In this document: piece by piece, positions 1 through 6,035 of the stretch
How the letters are laid out: each line of letters starts with the position of its first letter
Position numbering within the stretch: the first letter of the stretch is position 1
NCBI GenBank assembly: GCA_018396515.1
Contig: JAGTQJ010000016.1
Coordinates: forward strand, 2,030 to 10,061
Direction of reading: 5' to 3'
Length of the DNA stretch: 8,032 nt
DNA from: Candidatus Bathyarchaeota archaeon
GTDB taxonomy: Archaea; Thermoproteota; Bathyarchaeia; TCS64
Notes under the pieces: generated by a model
Told to the model about the DNA's origin: nothing
Database searches by the model: none
What the model saw: only the letters and a program-made list of their open reading frames with translations
Position numbers and translations under genes: made by a program

Positions 1-513
1 GCCATTTTGAGGGGATTGAAGAATATGCCCATCTCCGGGGGGATGAAGATCCTCTACCTGGGTGTGGCCTCCGGGACAACCTGTTCCCACATCTCAGACA
101 TCGTCGGAGATGGAGGCCACATCTGGGGGGTCGACTTCGCACCCCGGCCTCTGAGAGACCTCATAGAGAAACTAGCATCCTATAGGAGGAATATCTCCCC
201 AATCCTAGGAGATGCAAGGAACCCAGAGGCCTACTCGCCTCTGGTGCCCATCGTCGACCTGATCTACGCCGATGTGGCTCAGCCAGACCAGTCGAGGATC
301 CTCCATAGGAATGCGGAGTTCTACCTCAAACCAAGCGGGTGGGCGTTATTGGCCATCAAATCTAGGAGCATAGACGTCACTAGGCCCCCGGAAGAGGTAT
401 ATAAAGCGGAGATAGATGAGCTTGAGAGTAGAGGATTCGAAGTATTGGAGGTCGTTGAATTAGATCCCTATGAAAGGGATCACGCCATGGTTGTGGCCTC
501 ATTCCATAGCTAG
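1..513 (+). CDS. flpA: Fibrillarin-like rRNA/tRNA 2'-O-methyltransferase, 5'-truncated by the window
   Basis: This is the SAM-dependent methyltransferase of archaeal C/D box RNPs. With Nop5 and L7Ae it 2'-O-methylates rRNA and tRNA at sites chosen by guide RNAs. The frame is open from the first base (A-I-L-R-G-L-K-N-M-P), so a TTG at 7 is not a credible start and the true start lies upstream. Visible motifs are LGVASGTT (SAM motif I), GVDFAPR (motif II acidic residue), GDARNP, the DVAQPDQ block that is a fibrillarin hallmark, and IKSRSID carrying the catalytic-type Lys. About 170 residues are present against roughly 225-230 in full archaeal homologues, so some 55-60 N-terminal residues are missing. 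In many archaea nop5 lies just upstream, but that side is outside the window. The stop codon lies inside the 3' end of the convergent rnhB (15-base overlap). Family assignment is very secure. Confidence 0.96.
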   Translation, partial: AILRGLKNMPISGGMKILYLGVASGTTCSHISDIVGDGGHIWGVDFAPRPLRDLIEKLASYRRNISPILGDARNPEAYSPLVPIVDLIYADVAQPDQSRILHRNAEFYLKPSGWALLAIKSRSIDVTRPPEEVYKAEIDELESRGFEVLEVVELDPYERDHAMVVASFHS

Positions 514-1158
514 TTTAGGATGCATCAAGAGCCTCTTGACCGTCTTCCAAGATCTCCTGATAAAGTGAGGTAGTTCTCCACCCTCCAACAGCGTTTTCTT
601 AAGAAACTCTATAGTCTTTTTGTCGCTTGGGTATCCAGAGCCGAAGTCTCCATGGCTTCTCCTAAGCTCCTCTATAATTCTATCCCTTCTAACCTTGGCG
701 AGGATAGAGGCAGCCGAGACGATGGGGTGAACCTTGTCGGCATTATGCTCACAGAATATCTGGGGCTTCCATCTCATGACCCTGAGGATCTGCTGGGCCA
801 GCCTCGAGGTATCCACATCTGAAGAGTCGACATAGACCAGATCCGGTCTAAGCTCATCTATCACCCTTGCCATCGCCAAAGCCTCAAGATAGTTAAGCCT
901 GCGCAGCTTCACTCCTCCCTCCACAACCCTGTCTATGGCGTGGGGAGGTATCTCGAAATATGCGCAACTCGAGGCTACGGCCTCGATCTCCCACCTCAGG
1001 CGTTCACGCTTCTTCGGGGAGAGGAGCTTCGAGTCCCTCACCCCCAGTAGCTTGAGACTCTCGACTCTATCCTCCTCCATCATCACCCCAGCCACTATAA
1101 GGGGGCCTATCACACAGCCTCTGCCCGCCTCATCCACTCCAGCTACAAGGATACTCAA
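499..1158 (-). CDS. rnhB: Ribonuclease HII
   Basis: This cytoplasmic enzyme cleaves the RNA strand of RNA-DNA hybrids and removes misincorporated ribonucleotides and primers. Its 219 residues fit archaeal RNase HII. The N-terminal GVDEAGRG motif supplies catalytic D9 and E10. D111 (in YVDSSD) and D141 (in HNADKVHP) complete the DEDD set. The SAASILAKVRRDR block (148-160), GSGYPSD (173-179) and the C-terminal RRSWKT segment are typical. The start is TTG at 1158, chosen because the protein then begins just before GVDEAGRG and a good Shine-Dalgarno lies 8 bases upstream. The gene follows the NTPase gene by 12 bases on the same strand, so the two are probably co-transcribed. Its 3' end overlaps the flpA stop region on the other strand. 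Confidence 0.97.
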   Translation of the reverse strand: MSILVAGVDEAGRGCVIGPLIVAGVMMEEDRVESLKLLGVRDSKLLSPKKRERLRWEIEAVASSCAYFEIPPHAIDRVVEGGVKLRRLNYLEALAMARVIDELRPDLVYVDSSDVDTSRLAQQILRVMRWKPQIFCEHNADKVHPIVSAASILAKVRRDRIIEELRRSHGDFGSGYPSDKKTIEFLKKTLLEGGELPHFIRRSWKTVKRLLMHPKLAME

Positions 1159-1166
1159 TACCCCTC

Positions 1167-1172
1167 CACCTC
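1167..1172 (-). promoter_or_regulatory. Shine-Dalgarno GAGGTG for the rnhB TTG start
   Basis: Read on the minus strand, GAGGTG sits 8 bases before the TTG start of rnhB and matches the archaeal 16S 3' end (anti-SD CACCTC). It overlaps the TGA stop codon of the upstream NTPase gene, which suggests translational coupling of the pair. It is the main reason for accepting a TTG start. Confidence 0.7.
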
Positions 1173-1701
1173 AGCGGAATCGCAACACCTGCGAGGCCAA
1201 GCTCAAGGGAAGCGCATCCCTATTCTCTCGGGAGACCCAGAAGAGGGCCCCGTATTTCCCGTAGAGGTCTGCATAGTCTCTGTGGACAACCGCTATTAGG
1301 GTCACTGGACCTGTGAGGAGTTCGATGATCCTCCTTCTAAACAGGTTTGAATAGAGCTCCATCCTACCTATCTCGTCGATGAAGACTACGTCGAACCTCT
1401 TCTCTGCGCCATTCAGGGCTGGCAGTGCTACCGACTCGAAGGCGGTGACATCCACCCCATACCTTCCAACCCTATGGATGGAGGGGATATCAACCCCTGC
1501 CATGATGGCCTCTCTGCCTGAGGCGAGGTCGACTACCTTGAATCCGATCCTCCTCCCCTTCTCGCGGAGCTCAGGGGTGGATATCCCTCCAACCCTCAAC
1601 CCCTCCATACGTAGAAGACCCACACATCTCATAATGACCGTAGACTTGCCAGATCCAGGGGGGCCCGTAAGGAGGTACTTCCTCTTATCCAAGCTCCTCA
1701 T
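1171..1701 (-). CDS. THEP1-type nucleoside-triphosphatase (NTPase family 1)
   Basis: A small P-loop NTPase of 176 residues, the normal size for the THEP1/NTPCR family. Members hydrolyse NTPs in vitro and their cellular role is not well defined. The Walker A loop GPPGSGKST is at residues 13-21. The Walker B segment is VVFIDEIGRMEL (105-116), and the DEIG-x-MEL form is characteristic of this family. The middle block VGGISTPE with REKGRRIGF (37-54) also fits. The start is ATG at 1701, since an in-frame TGA lies two codons upstream. No Shine-Dalgarno is visible, and a TATA-like box about 27 bases before the ATG fits a leaderless transcript. It lies 12 bases ahead of rnhB, so the two probably form an operon. 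Family assignment is secure; the substrate is unknown. Confidence 0.93.
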   Translation of the reverse strand: MRSLDKRKYLLTGPPGSGKSTVIMRCVGLLRMEGLRVGGISTPELREKGRRIGFKVVDLASGREAIMAGVDIPSIHRVGRYGVDVTAFESVALPALNGAEKRFDVVFIDEIGRMELYSNLFRRRIIELLTGPVTLIAVVHRDYADLYGKYGALFWVSRENRDALPLSLASQVLRFR

Positions 1702-1723
1702 CCATCATATCTAATTTTAGCTC

Positions 1724-1732
1724 TTTTAATAA
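1724..1732 (-). promoter_or_regulatory. TATA-like box for the NTPase-rnhB operon
   Basis: Minus-strand TTATTAAAA is centred about 27 bases before the ATG at 1701. That is where an archaeal TATA box should lie for a leaderless mRNA starting at or near the start codon. It falls in the 66-base gap after the CoA-transferase gene, so the NTPase-rnhB pair may have its own transcript. Called from position and composition only. Confidence 0.45.
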
Positions 1733-1767
1733 TTCCATGAAATTCTGGCCGATAAAGTTCGGGGTCG

Positions 1768-2898
1768 CTAGATGATGCCCTCCCTCCTAAGCTCCTCGAG
1801 TTCGGCTTCGGAGATGCCGAGGAGCTCGCAGTAAACCTCTTTGTTATGCTCGCCTAGTGCTGGTGCGGGTTTTCTCAGATCTCCCTCGGCCTCGAGGAAT
1901 TTTATTGGGAATCCCGGCAGGGTTAAATCTCCGAGGCTCGGGCTATAAAGCTTCACAATCATCTCCCTAGCTAGGGCTTGTTCATTGGTTAAAACTTCCT
2001 CGAGGTTGAGGACTGGCGCCACCGGTATCCCAGCCCTCGAGAGGAGCTCCACCACCTCATCCCTGCTCCTCTCAGCCATCCATCCCGCTACGCCCTCCCA
2101 TGTCAACTCATCAAGCCCAATGGCCTCCTTGAGCTTCTCCTCCATCCTACCAGGCGGTATGCTTATCATCACATATCCATCTCTGGTTCTATGACAGCCG
2201 GAGACCTGAATGTCATACATGGATAAGGCCTTCTTGAAGGTTGTTCCAGCCATCGTCCAGAACCCTATGCTCTGAAGCACCGCTATCATCGAGTCCATCT
2301 GGGCCACATCTATCCTGTCCCCACGCCCAGTCTTTGAGCGTTTTATGAGGGCTGAGAGGATGCCAGCCAGTGCTGTTAGGCCTGGAATGGTGTCGGCGAT
2401 CGCCTCCGGGGCCAGGAGAGGGGGGCCATCTGGGTTTATGCTCTCCCTCATCAGCCACATATAGCCGCTCGCAGCCTGCGCTATCGCATCGAAGCTACGC
2501 CTCTTTGACCAAGGCCCCGTATGGCCGAAGCCGGAGATGGAGGCATATATTATTCCAGGGTTCAGAGCCCTAAGGGTCTCCCATCCAAGTCCAAGCTCCT
2601 CCATCGTTCCCGGGGAGAAGTTCTCTATGACGACATCGGCCTTCATTACCAACTCCTTGAAGATCTCCAAGCCCCTTGGTGTCTTCAGGTTCAGGGTTAC
2701 CCCCTTCTTGTTCCTATTGAGGAAGGAGAAGTAGGGGCTTATACCCTTAACAAGGGGTGGGAAGGCCCTCGTCATCTCACCCCAAGGGGGCTCTATCTTC
2801 AAGACCTCGGCCCCCATCGCCGCTAGGTACAGGGTGCATATGGGCCCCGCGTGTGCGTGGGTGAGATCTAGAACCCTAATTCCCTCCAAGGGCTTCAT
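1768..2898 (-). CDS. Class III CoA-transferase (CaiB/BaiF, formyl-CoA transferase family)
   Basis: Enzymes of this family move coenzyme A between carboxylic acids through an aspartyl-CoA anhydride intermediate. The N-terminus PLEGIRVLDLTH...GP, then GAEVLKIE, then NRNKKGVTLNLKTPRG, ENFSPGTMEELGL and GFGHTGP are family signatures. The catalytic Asp falls in PEAIADTIPG at residue 169 of the 376-residue product, the same number as Asp169 of formyl-CoA transferase. The C-terminus contains NEQALARE, GFPIKF and PALGEHN, as usual. ATG at 2898 is chosen over an upstream ATG at 2991 because a GGAG Shine-Dalgarno precedes it by 6 bases and family proteins begin right there. Nothing nearby (such as a decarboxylase or dehydratase) identifies the acid substrate, so the specific reaction is unknown. 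Confidence 0.93.
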   Translation of the reverse strand: MKPLEGIRVLDLTHAHAGPICTLYLAAMGAEVLKIEPPWGEMTRAFPPLVKGISPYFSFLNRNKKGVTLNLKTPRGLEIFKELVMKADVVIENFSPGTMEELGLGWETLRALNPGIIYASISGFGHTGPWSKRRSFDAIAQAASGYMWLMRESINPDGPPLLAPEAIADTIPGLTALAGILSALIKRSKTGRGDRIDVAQMDSMIAVLQSIGFWTMAGTTFKKALSMYDIQVSGCHRTRDGYVMISIPPGRMEEKLKEAIGLDELTWEGVAGWMAERSRDEVVELLSRAGIPVAPVLNLEEVLTNEQALAREMIVKLYSPSLGDLTLPGFPIKFLEAEGDLRKPAPALGEHNKEVYCELLGISEAELEELRREGII

Positions 2899-2904
2899 TT
2901 CATT

Positions 2905-2909
2905 CTCCT
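2905..2909 (-). promoter_or_regulatory. Shine-Dalgarno AGGAG that sets the CoA-transferase start
   Basis: Minus-strand AAGGAG, followed by a 6-base spacer (AATGAA), precedes the ATG at 2898. It supports this start over the in-frame ATG 31 codons upstream, which would add an N-terminus unlike the family. Confidence 0.65.
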
Positions 2910-2958
2910 TAAGAGATCGTGGTTTTATTAAAACCATCGCACCCTCAAAACGACTTAC

Positions 2959-2967
2959 TATAAATAA
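2959..2967 (-). promoter_or_regulatory. Possible TATA box of the CoA-transferase gene
   Basis: Minus-strand TTATTTATA lies about 65 bases before the ATG at 2898. A transcript starting some 26 bases downstream would carry a leader of about 39 bases that includes the Shine-Dalgarno. A second AT-rich candidate, TTTTAATAAAA at 2923-2933, is closer, but a transcript from it would begin at or inside the Shine-Dalgarno. Either could be the real element. Confidence 0.3.
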
Positions 2968-3027
2968 TCCATAATGGACAATTATAGTCATATAGTCAGA
3001 ATTTGCATATGATTTTAAGCTCTATAA

Positions 3028-3609
3028 TTAGAACGATAGATTATCCGACGTTTTTAGAATACTCTTTGCCCTACTTTTTGACCACCCATGTCCCATCTCA
3101 ATGATTCCTTCGATGGACAGCAGATAGAGTTTAAGATCAATTCCCCCTCCATAGCCCCCCAGCCCTCCATCGGCCCTGATTATCCTATGGCACGGTATCA
3201 CTATGGGTAATGGGTTGGCTCCAACCGCGTTTCCAACAGCCCTTACCGCTTTAGGCCTTCCGATTTCCTCGGCTATCCTACCGTATGATGAGAGCCTCCC
3301 AAAGGGAACCTTATAGATGGCCCTCCACACATCCTTTTGAAACTCTGTCCCATTGAGATCCAGTGGGATGTCGAAGATTACCTTATTCCCTCTAAAATAC
3401 TCCTCAAGCAACCCTTCTATCTTGGTGAACCTCCTAGCATCCCTAATGGGCTTGGATGAGGTGATCTTCCTCAAATCAGCGAGGAATTGCTCCTCTGATG
3501 TGAGGAGATCTATCTTTAATAGGCCCTTCTCGGAGCCGGCCATCCAGATCTCCCCTATGGGGGAGAGCATCCCATCATAGTAAACCACTCCTTCCCGTAG
3601 AGGCCTCAA
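3028..3609 (-). CDS. ogt: Methylated-DNA--protein-cysteine S-methyltransferase (O6-alkylguanine-DNA alkyltransferase)
   Basis: A suicide DNA-repair protein that moves alkyl groups from O6-alkylguanine to its own cysteine. The active-site motif PCHRI is at residues 139-143 with nucleophile Cys140. It is preceded by RAVGNAVGANPLPIVI, where R124 would be the arginine finger that flips the base, and followed by the GGLGGYGGG turn. FQKDVWRAIYKVPFGRLSSYG (90-110) is the start of the helix-turn-helix DNA-binding part, and residues 8-80 form the usual N-terminal ribonuclease H-like domain. The product is 193 residues, longer than many archaeal homologues (about 150-175), because a basic, Ser-rich tail of some 23 residues follows the last domain helix. 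TTG at 3609 is used; the GTG codon at residue 8 or ATG at residue 14 are possible, and no start has a strong Shine-Dalgarno. It is transcribed divergently from the phosphate transporter. Confidence 0.95.
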   Translation of the reverse strand: MRPLREGVVYYDGMLSPIGEIWMAGSEKGLLKIDLLTSEEQFLADLRKITSSKPIRDARRFTKIEGLLEEYFRGNKVIFDIPLDLNGTEFQKDVWRAIYKVPFGRLSSYGRIAEEIGRPKAVRAVGNAVGANPLPIVIPCHRIIRADGGLGGYGGGIDLKLYLLSIEGIIEMGHGWSKSRAKSILKTSDNLSF

Positions 3610-3801
3610 CCCTTACCCTGATGAACAAACCTGTTTTTAGATTTAACTGTGCTGGTTTATAGAGAGCTTGCCTAAGGAGTTCATTTTAAGTTTCAGCCTT
3701 CTCGATTTTTTTGCGCTCAAAATCTATATAGACTAACATAAATTATATATATTCTGTAAAATAGATTTAAATATTCTTTCATGGATGTGAGTTGAAATAC
3801 T
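3610..3801. other. 192-base AT-rich divergent promoter region (ogt / transporter)
   Basis: This is the longest gene-free stretch. It contains TATA-like runs for both directions. For ogt (minus strand) the candidates are TATAAACC at about 3655-3662 and GTTAAATCT at about 3639-3647. For the transporter (plus strand) the best candidate is TTTAAATAT at 3766-3774. Further AT-rich runs lie at 3722-3751, and a T7 run is at 3706-3712. No conserved protein, tRNA or clear hairpin was seen. Confidence 0.5.
3766..3774 (+). promoter_or_regulatory. TATA-like box of the Na+/phosphate transporter gene
   Basis: TTTAAATAT, a near-consensus archaeal TATA box, is centred about 32 bases before the TTG start at 3802. 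A purine-rich stretch (AAAATAGA) precedes it, as expected for a BRE. Transcription would begin within a few bases of the start codon, which agrees with the lack of a clear Shine-Dalgarno. Confidence 0.5.
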
Positions 3802-4881
3802 TTGGAGGCGAGATATAAAACATCAATATTCATCATCTTATCGGCATATTTTTTCGTCTCCTCAATAGTTCTCATAAAGTCCTCAGCTGTAGCTTTAGGC
3901 AGATCCCTTGCGGAGGCCCTCTTCTTCCTCGTAAGGGACACAACAAGCGGGGTCTTCGTTGGCTGGTTGTCAACAGCTCTATTACATAGCAGTGGGGCCT
4001 TTGACTCCATAATAGTGGCCTTCGTATCCGCTGGGGTGATCCCCCTTAGATTGGCTGTGGCAGCGATACTAGGGGCTGAGGTTGGAACCACGGTTACACC
4101 CTTAACCATCTCTATACTGGGCTACATAAGGAGGAGGAGCCAGCTATCCGCCAGCTTTAACGTCTCCATGACCCATTTCCTCTATAACCTCTTGACCCTC
4201 ATTTTATTCTACTTCTTGGAACTCTCCCTCGGAGTTTTCACAAGGATAGCTGAGGCTGGAAAGGGGATATTTGTTAAAGCCTCCTGGCTCAGCCTCATAC
4301 CAGATCTTCTAGAATTGGTCACACCCTGGGTCGACCTCTTAATGGGTTTAATTCCCGGATGGCTGGGGATCATCTTTGGTTGCTTTATTCTCCTAGCTTC
4401 CCTGTGGGCCTTCGAGCACTATATGACCGCAACGTTCAACATGCCGAGATCATGGAACCTCATCAGGGCGACCTTTATGAAGCCTCTAAGGGCCTTCATC
4501 GCGGGATTCATCTTCACGATACTGGTTCCAAGCACCACGGTGATGGTATCCCTCCTCGTACCATTAGCCGCCAGCGGCGTCATCGGACCAGAGCATTATA
4601 TCTTACCCTACATTCTGGGGGCAAACATAGGAACTGTTTTCGATGTTATGATGGCGGCCCTTGCCACTGGAGACCCAGCGGCATTAAGTGTCTGGCTAGT
4701 CCACCTCTCGAATAACTTGGTGGGCGCCCTTATCTTTCTCCCACTTATGAAGCCCTTCAGTGGACTGGTGAGACGGGTCTCGAACGAGATCTCCTCCTCC
4801 CCCTGGAGGTCCCTTCTATTCATAGGCACCTACCACCTCATCCCCATCCTCATAATCTCCTGTTATATCCTTCGAAGATGA
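3802..4881 (+). CDS. Na+/phosphate cotransporter family membrane protein (NaPi-II/NptA-like)
   Basis: A 359-residue integral membrane protein with about eight or nine hydrophobic segments. It has the inverted duplicate of the Na/Pi cotransporter family. Repeat 1 (about 50-105) runs from a G-x-x-x-T-A-L-L-x-S-S segment to ILGAEVGTTVT. Repeat 2 (about 233-286) runs from FTILVPSTTVMVS to ILGANIGTVFD. GANIGT is a strong family signature. The likely job is sodium-driven uptake of inorganic phosphate or a similar anion. The usual Gln of the family's QSSS motifs is not present in either repeat (His63-Ser-Ser; Pro243-Ser-Thr), so substrate or coupling may differ. The start is TTG at 3802, because an in-frame TGA lies three codons upstream and the next candidates would cut into the first membrane segment. 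The PhoU-like gene follows 179 bases downstream, which supports a phosphate role. Confidence 0.87.
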   Translation: MEARYKTSIFIILSAYFFVSSIVLIKSSAVALGRSLAEALFFLVRDTTSGVFVGWLSTALLHSSGAFDSIIVAFVSAGVIPLRLAVAAILGAEVGTTVTPLTISILGYIRRRSQLSASFNVSMTHFLYNLLTLILFYFLELSLGVFTRIAEAGKGIFVKASWLSLIPDLLELVTPWVDLLMGLIPGWLGIIFGCFILLASLWAFEHYMTATFNMPRSWNLIRATFMKPLRAFIAGFIFTILVPSTTVMVSLLVPLAASGVIGPEHYILPYILGANIGTVFDVMMAALATGDPAALSVWLVHLSNNLVGALIFLPLMKPFSGLVRRVSNEISSSPWRSLLFIGTYHLIPILIISCYILRR

Positions 4882-5004
4882 TAGGGGCCTCTCACTCAGG
4901 CTAAACACCTCATCGATTAGGCTTGGATATCTCCCTACGTCCTGGGACGAAGAACATTTACCGGGAGCTTGTTACTTCGAAGACGGTCTTTATGGCAGGA
5001 AATT

Positions 5005-5034
5005 GCTTAAGGGTGATAAAGCATTAATTTAAGC
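5005..5034. repeat. Inverted repeat GCTTAA-N18-TTAAGC over the PhoU-like promoter
   Basis: GCTTAA at 5005-5010 and its exact reverse complement TTAAGC at 5029-5034 are separated by 18 bases. The right half overlaps the TATA-like run TTAATTTAA. The geometry would suit a dimeric regulator covering the promoter, but six-base arms in AT-rich DNA can arise by chance. Confidence 0.3.
5024..5032 (+). promoter_or_regulatory. TATA-like box of the PhoU-like gene
   Basis: TTAATTTAA is centred about 33 bases before the ATG at 5061, giving a transcript with a very short leader. It suggests that the PhoU-like gene can be transcribed apart from the transporter despite the shared strand. Confidence 0.4.
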
Positions 5035-5060
5035 CTGATACCATTATCGAGCAGGCGGAT

Positions 5061-5732
5061 ATGTCTAGAAGGCTGTTTGGGTGGTTCGCCCCGAGGAGGG
5101 GTGAGAAGGTCCTTTCGATGGTTGAGGAGCACCTGGAGCTCACCAAGAGGGCTGTAAGCGACCTCTACAACATGGTTGAGAACGCGGCGCAGGGAAGAAC
5201 CGAGGATGCCAAGGCCTTCTACGATAGCCTATCCCAGATGGAGATGAAGGCGGATGCCCTCAGGAGGGACATGGTCGAGGAGCTGAGCAGGAGCGAGATG
5301 TTTCCAGAGGAGAGGCAGGACCTGATGGAGCTGGTGAGAGCGGTGGACTGGGTGGCGGACTGGTCTAGGGAGGCGGGTAGGATCCTAAGCGTTATACCCT
5401 TCTCAAGGGCGCCTAGGGATTTGAAAATCGACGCCCAGAACATGTGTAGGGCGGATAACGACTGCGTATCGATCCTCTCCCGTTGCGTGAACACCCTGAT
5501 GAAGAACTCCAAGGAGGCCCTAAACCTAGCCAATGAGGTCGAGGTCCTCGAGGAGGAGATAGATGAGCTCTATAGGGTGGCTAGGAACCACATAGCTACT
5601 CTGGAGTTTGAAGGTTTTACGACTGGCTCCCTCATACTCCTGAACATGTTCTTCGACGCCCTCGAAACCATTGCAGATTGGTGCGAAAACACAGCAGACA
5701 TTGTGAGGGCTATCGCTGTACGGATAAAGTAG
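5061..5732 (+). CDS. PhoU-like protein of the DUF47 family (phosphate transport accessory/regulator)
   Basis: A 223-residue, almost all-helical, highly charged cytoplasmic protein. Length and sequence fit the DUF47/PhoU-like family, whose members are usually encoded beside phosphate transporters and are thought to bind metal clusters and modulate transport. PhoU-type acidic motifs are visible: EMKAD (61-65), EEEIDELYR (164-172) and FDALETIADWCENTAD (198-213). The N-terminal RLFGWFAPR segment before the first long helix is also typical of DUF47. The start is ATG at 5061; no strong Shine-Dalgarno is seen, and the TATA-like box is about 33 bases upstream. Three of its cysteines (C129, C135, C142) cluster in the middle. 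The neighbouring Na+/phosphate-type transporter makes a functional pair likely, which is an inference from context. Confidence 0.88.
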   Translation: MSRRLFGWFAPRRGEKVLSMVEEHLELTKRAVSDLYNMVENAAQGRTEDAKAFYDSLSQMEMKADALRRDMVEELSRSEMFPEERQDLMELVRAVDWVADWSREAGRILSVIPFSRAPRDLKIDAQNMCRADNDCVSILSRCVNTLMKNSKEALNLANEVEVLEEEIDELYRVARNHIATLEFEGFTTGSLILLNMFFDALETIADWCENTADIVRAIAVRIK

Positions 5733-5765
5733 CATGTTTTCATTTAATTAGAAAAAGTTTAGGGC
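5733..5765. terminator. Convergent 33-base terminator region (PhoU-like / ferredoxin)
   Basis: The short gap between the two convergent stops carries T-rich runs for each direction: TTTTCATTT on the plus strand just after the PhoU-like stop, and CTTTTTC on the minus strand after the ferredoxin stop. Archaeal termination often needs only such a T tract without a hairpin. The call rests on composition and placement. Confidence 0.4.
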
Positions 5766-5969
5766 CTACTCTTCTACAGTTATCGCCTGGTTTGGACACG
5801 AGTTAACACATGAGAGGCACATGATGCAGTCTTCCATCCTCGTCGGCTTTGCCTTCTTGTCCCCACCATACTCAGGCATCTCTATAAGCTCATATACACT
5901 CATAGGGCAGACATCCACGCAGGTTCCACATCCCTGGCACTTATCCAGGTCCACGGTCACCATTGGCAA
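5766..5969 (-). CDS. 2[4Fe-4S] ferredoxin
   Basis: A 67-residue bacterial-type ferredoxin with two complete cluster-binding motifs, C11-x2-C14-x2-C17-x3-C21-P and C48-x2-C51-x2-C54-x3-C58-P. They are joined by a 26-residue linker holding an acidic then Lys-rich loop (MPEYGGDKKAKPTR). It carries electrons at low potential in the cytoplasm and also resembles the small delta (ferredoxin) subunit of pyruvate/2-oxoacid oxidoreductases. The divergent gene cluster encodes such an oxidoreductase, so this may be its electron acceptor or subunit; that link is inferred. TTG at 5969 is chosen because a GGGGTG Shine-Dalgarno lies 7 bases upstream; ATG at 5963 would shorten the protein by two residues. Confidence 0.93.
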   Translation of the reverse strand: MPMVTVDLDKCQGCGTCVDVCPMSVYELIEMPEYGGDKKAKPTRMEDCIMCLSCVNSCPNQAITVEE

Positions 5970-5976
5970 CCTTAAG

Positions 5977-5982
5977 CACCCC
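5977..5982 (-). promoter_or_regulatory. Shine-Dalgarno GGGGTG favouring the ferredoxin TTG start
   Basis: Minus-strand GGGGTG is 7 bases from the TTG at 5969 and 13 from the ATG at 5963. The spacing favours the TTG. A weaker AAGG lies 6 bases before the ATG, so the choice is not final. Confidence 0.5.
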
Positions 5983-6035
5983 TGTTAGGTCAGCTAAACT
6001 CTGTTTTCTCACACTTAAACCTTTTCAATTTACAA

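Larger units (their letters stand above)
4882..5060. other. 179-base intergenic region with short inverted repeats
   Basis: No protein or RNA gene is evident between the transporter and the PhoU-like gene. It holds a small perfect inverted repeat CGTCC-TG-GGACG (about 4938-4949), too short to be a convincing terminator. It also holds the self-complementary CTTCGAAG (about 4975-4982) and the GCTTAA/TTAAGC pair near the PhoU-like promoter, listed separately. Confidence 0.4.

Noticed and set aside
2899..2991. 31-residue N-terminal extension of the CoA-transferase (ATG at 2991)
   Set aside because: The family begins at the MKPLEG position, a Shine-Dalgarno sits just before ATG 2898, and the extra bases include likely promoter sequence.
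3820..3835. C box-like GATGATGA on the minus strand, possible C/D box guide RNA
   Set aside because: No D box (CTGA) at a suitable distance and no C'/D' pair were found; it lies inside the transporter coding sequence.
3717..4109. 130-residue minus-strand frame under the transporter start
   Set aside because: It is antisense to the conserved first repeat of the transporter, and its C-terminal part is a translation of the AT-rich promoter region's opposite strand.
4938..4949. CGTCC-TG-GGACG inverted repeat as a terminator hairpin after the transporter
   Set aside because: The stem is 5 bases with a 2-base loop and no T tract follows, so it is not a credible terminator.
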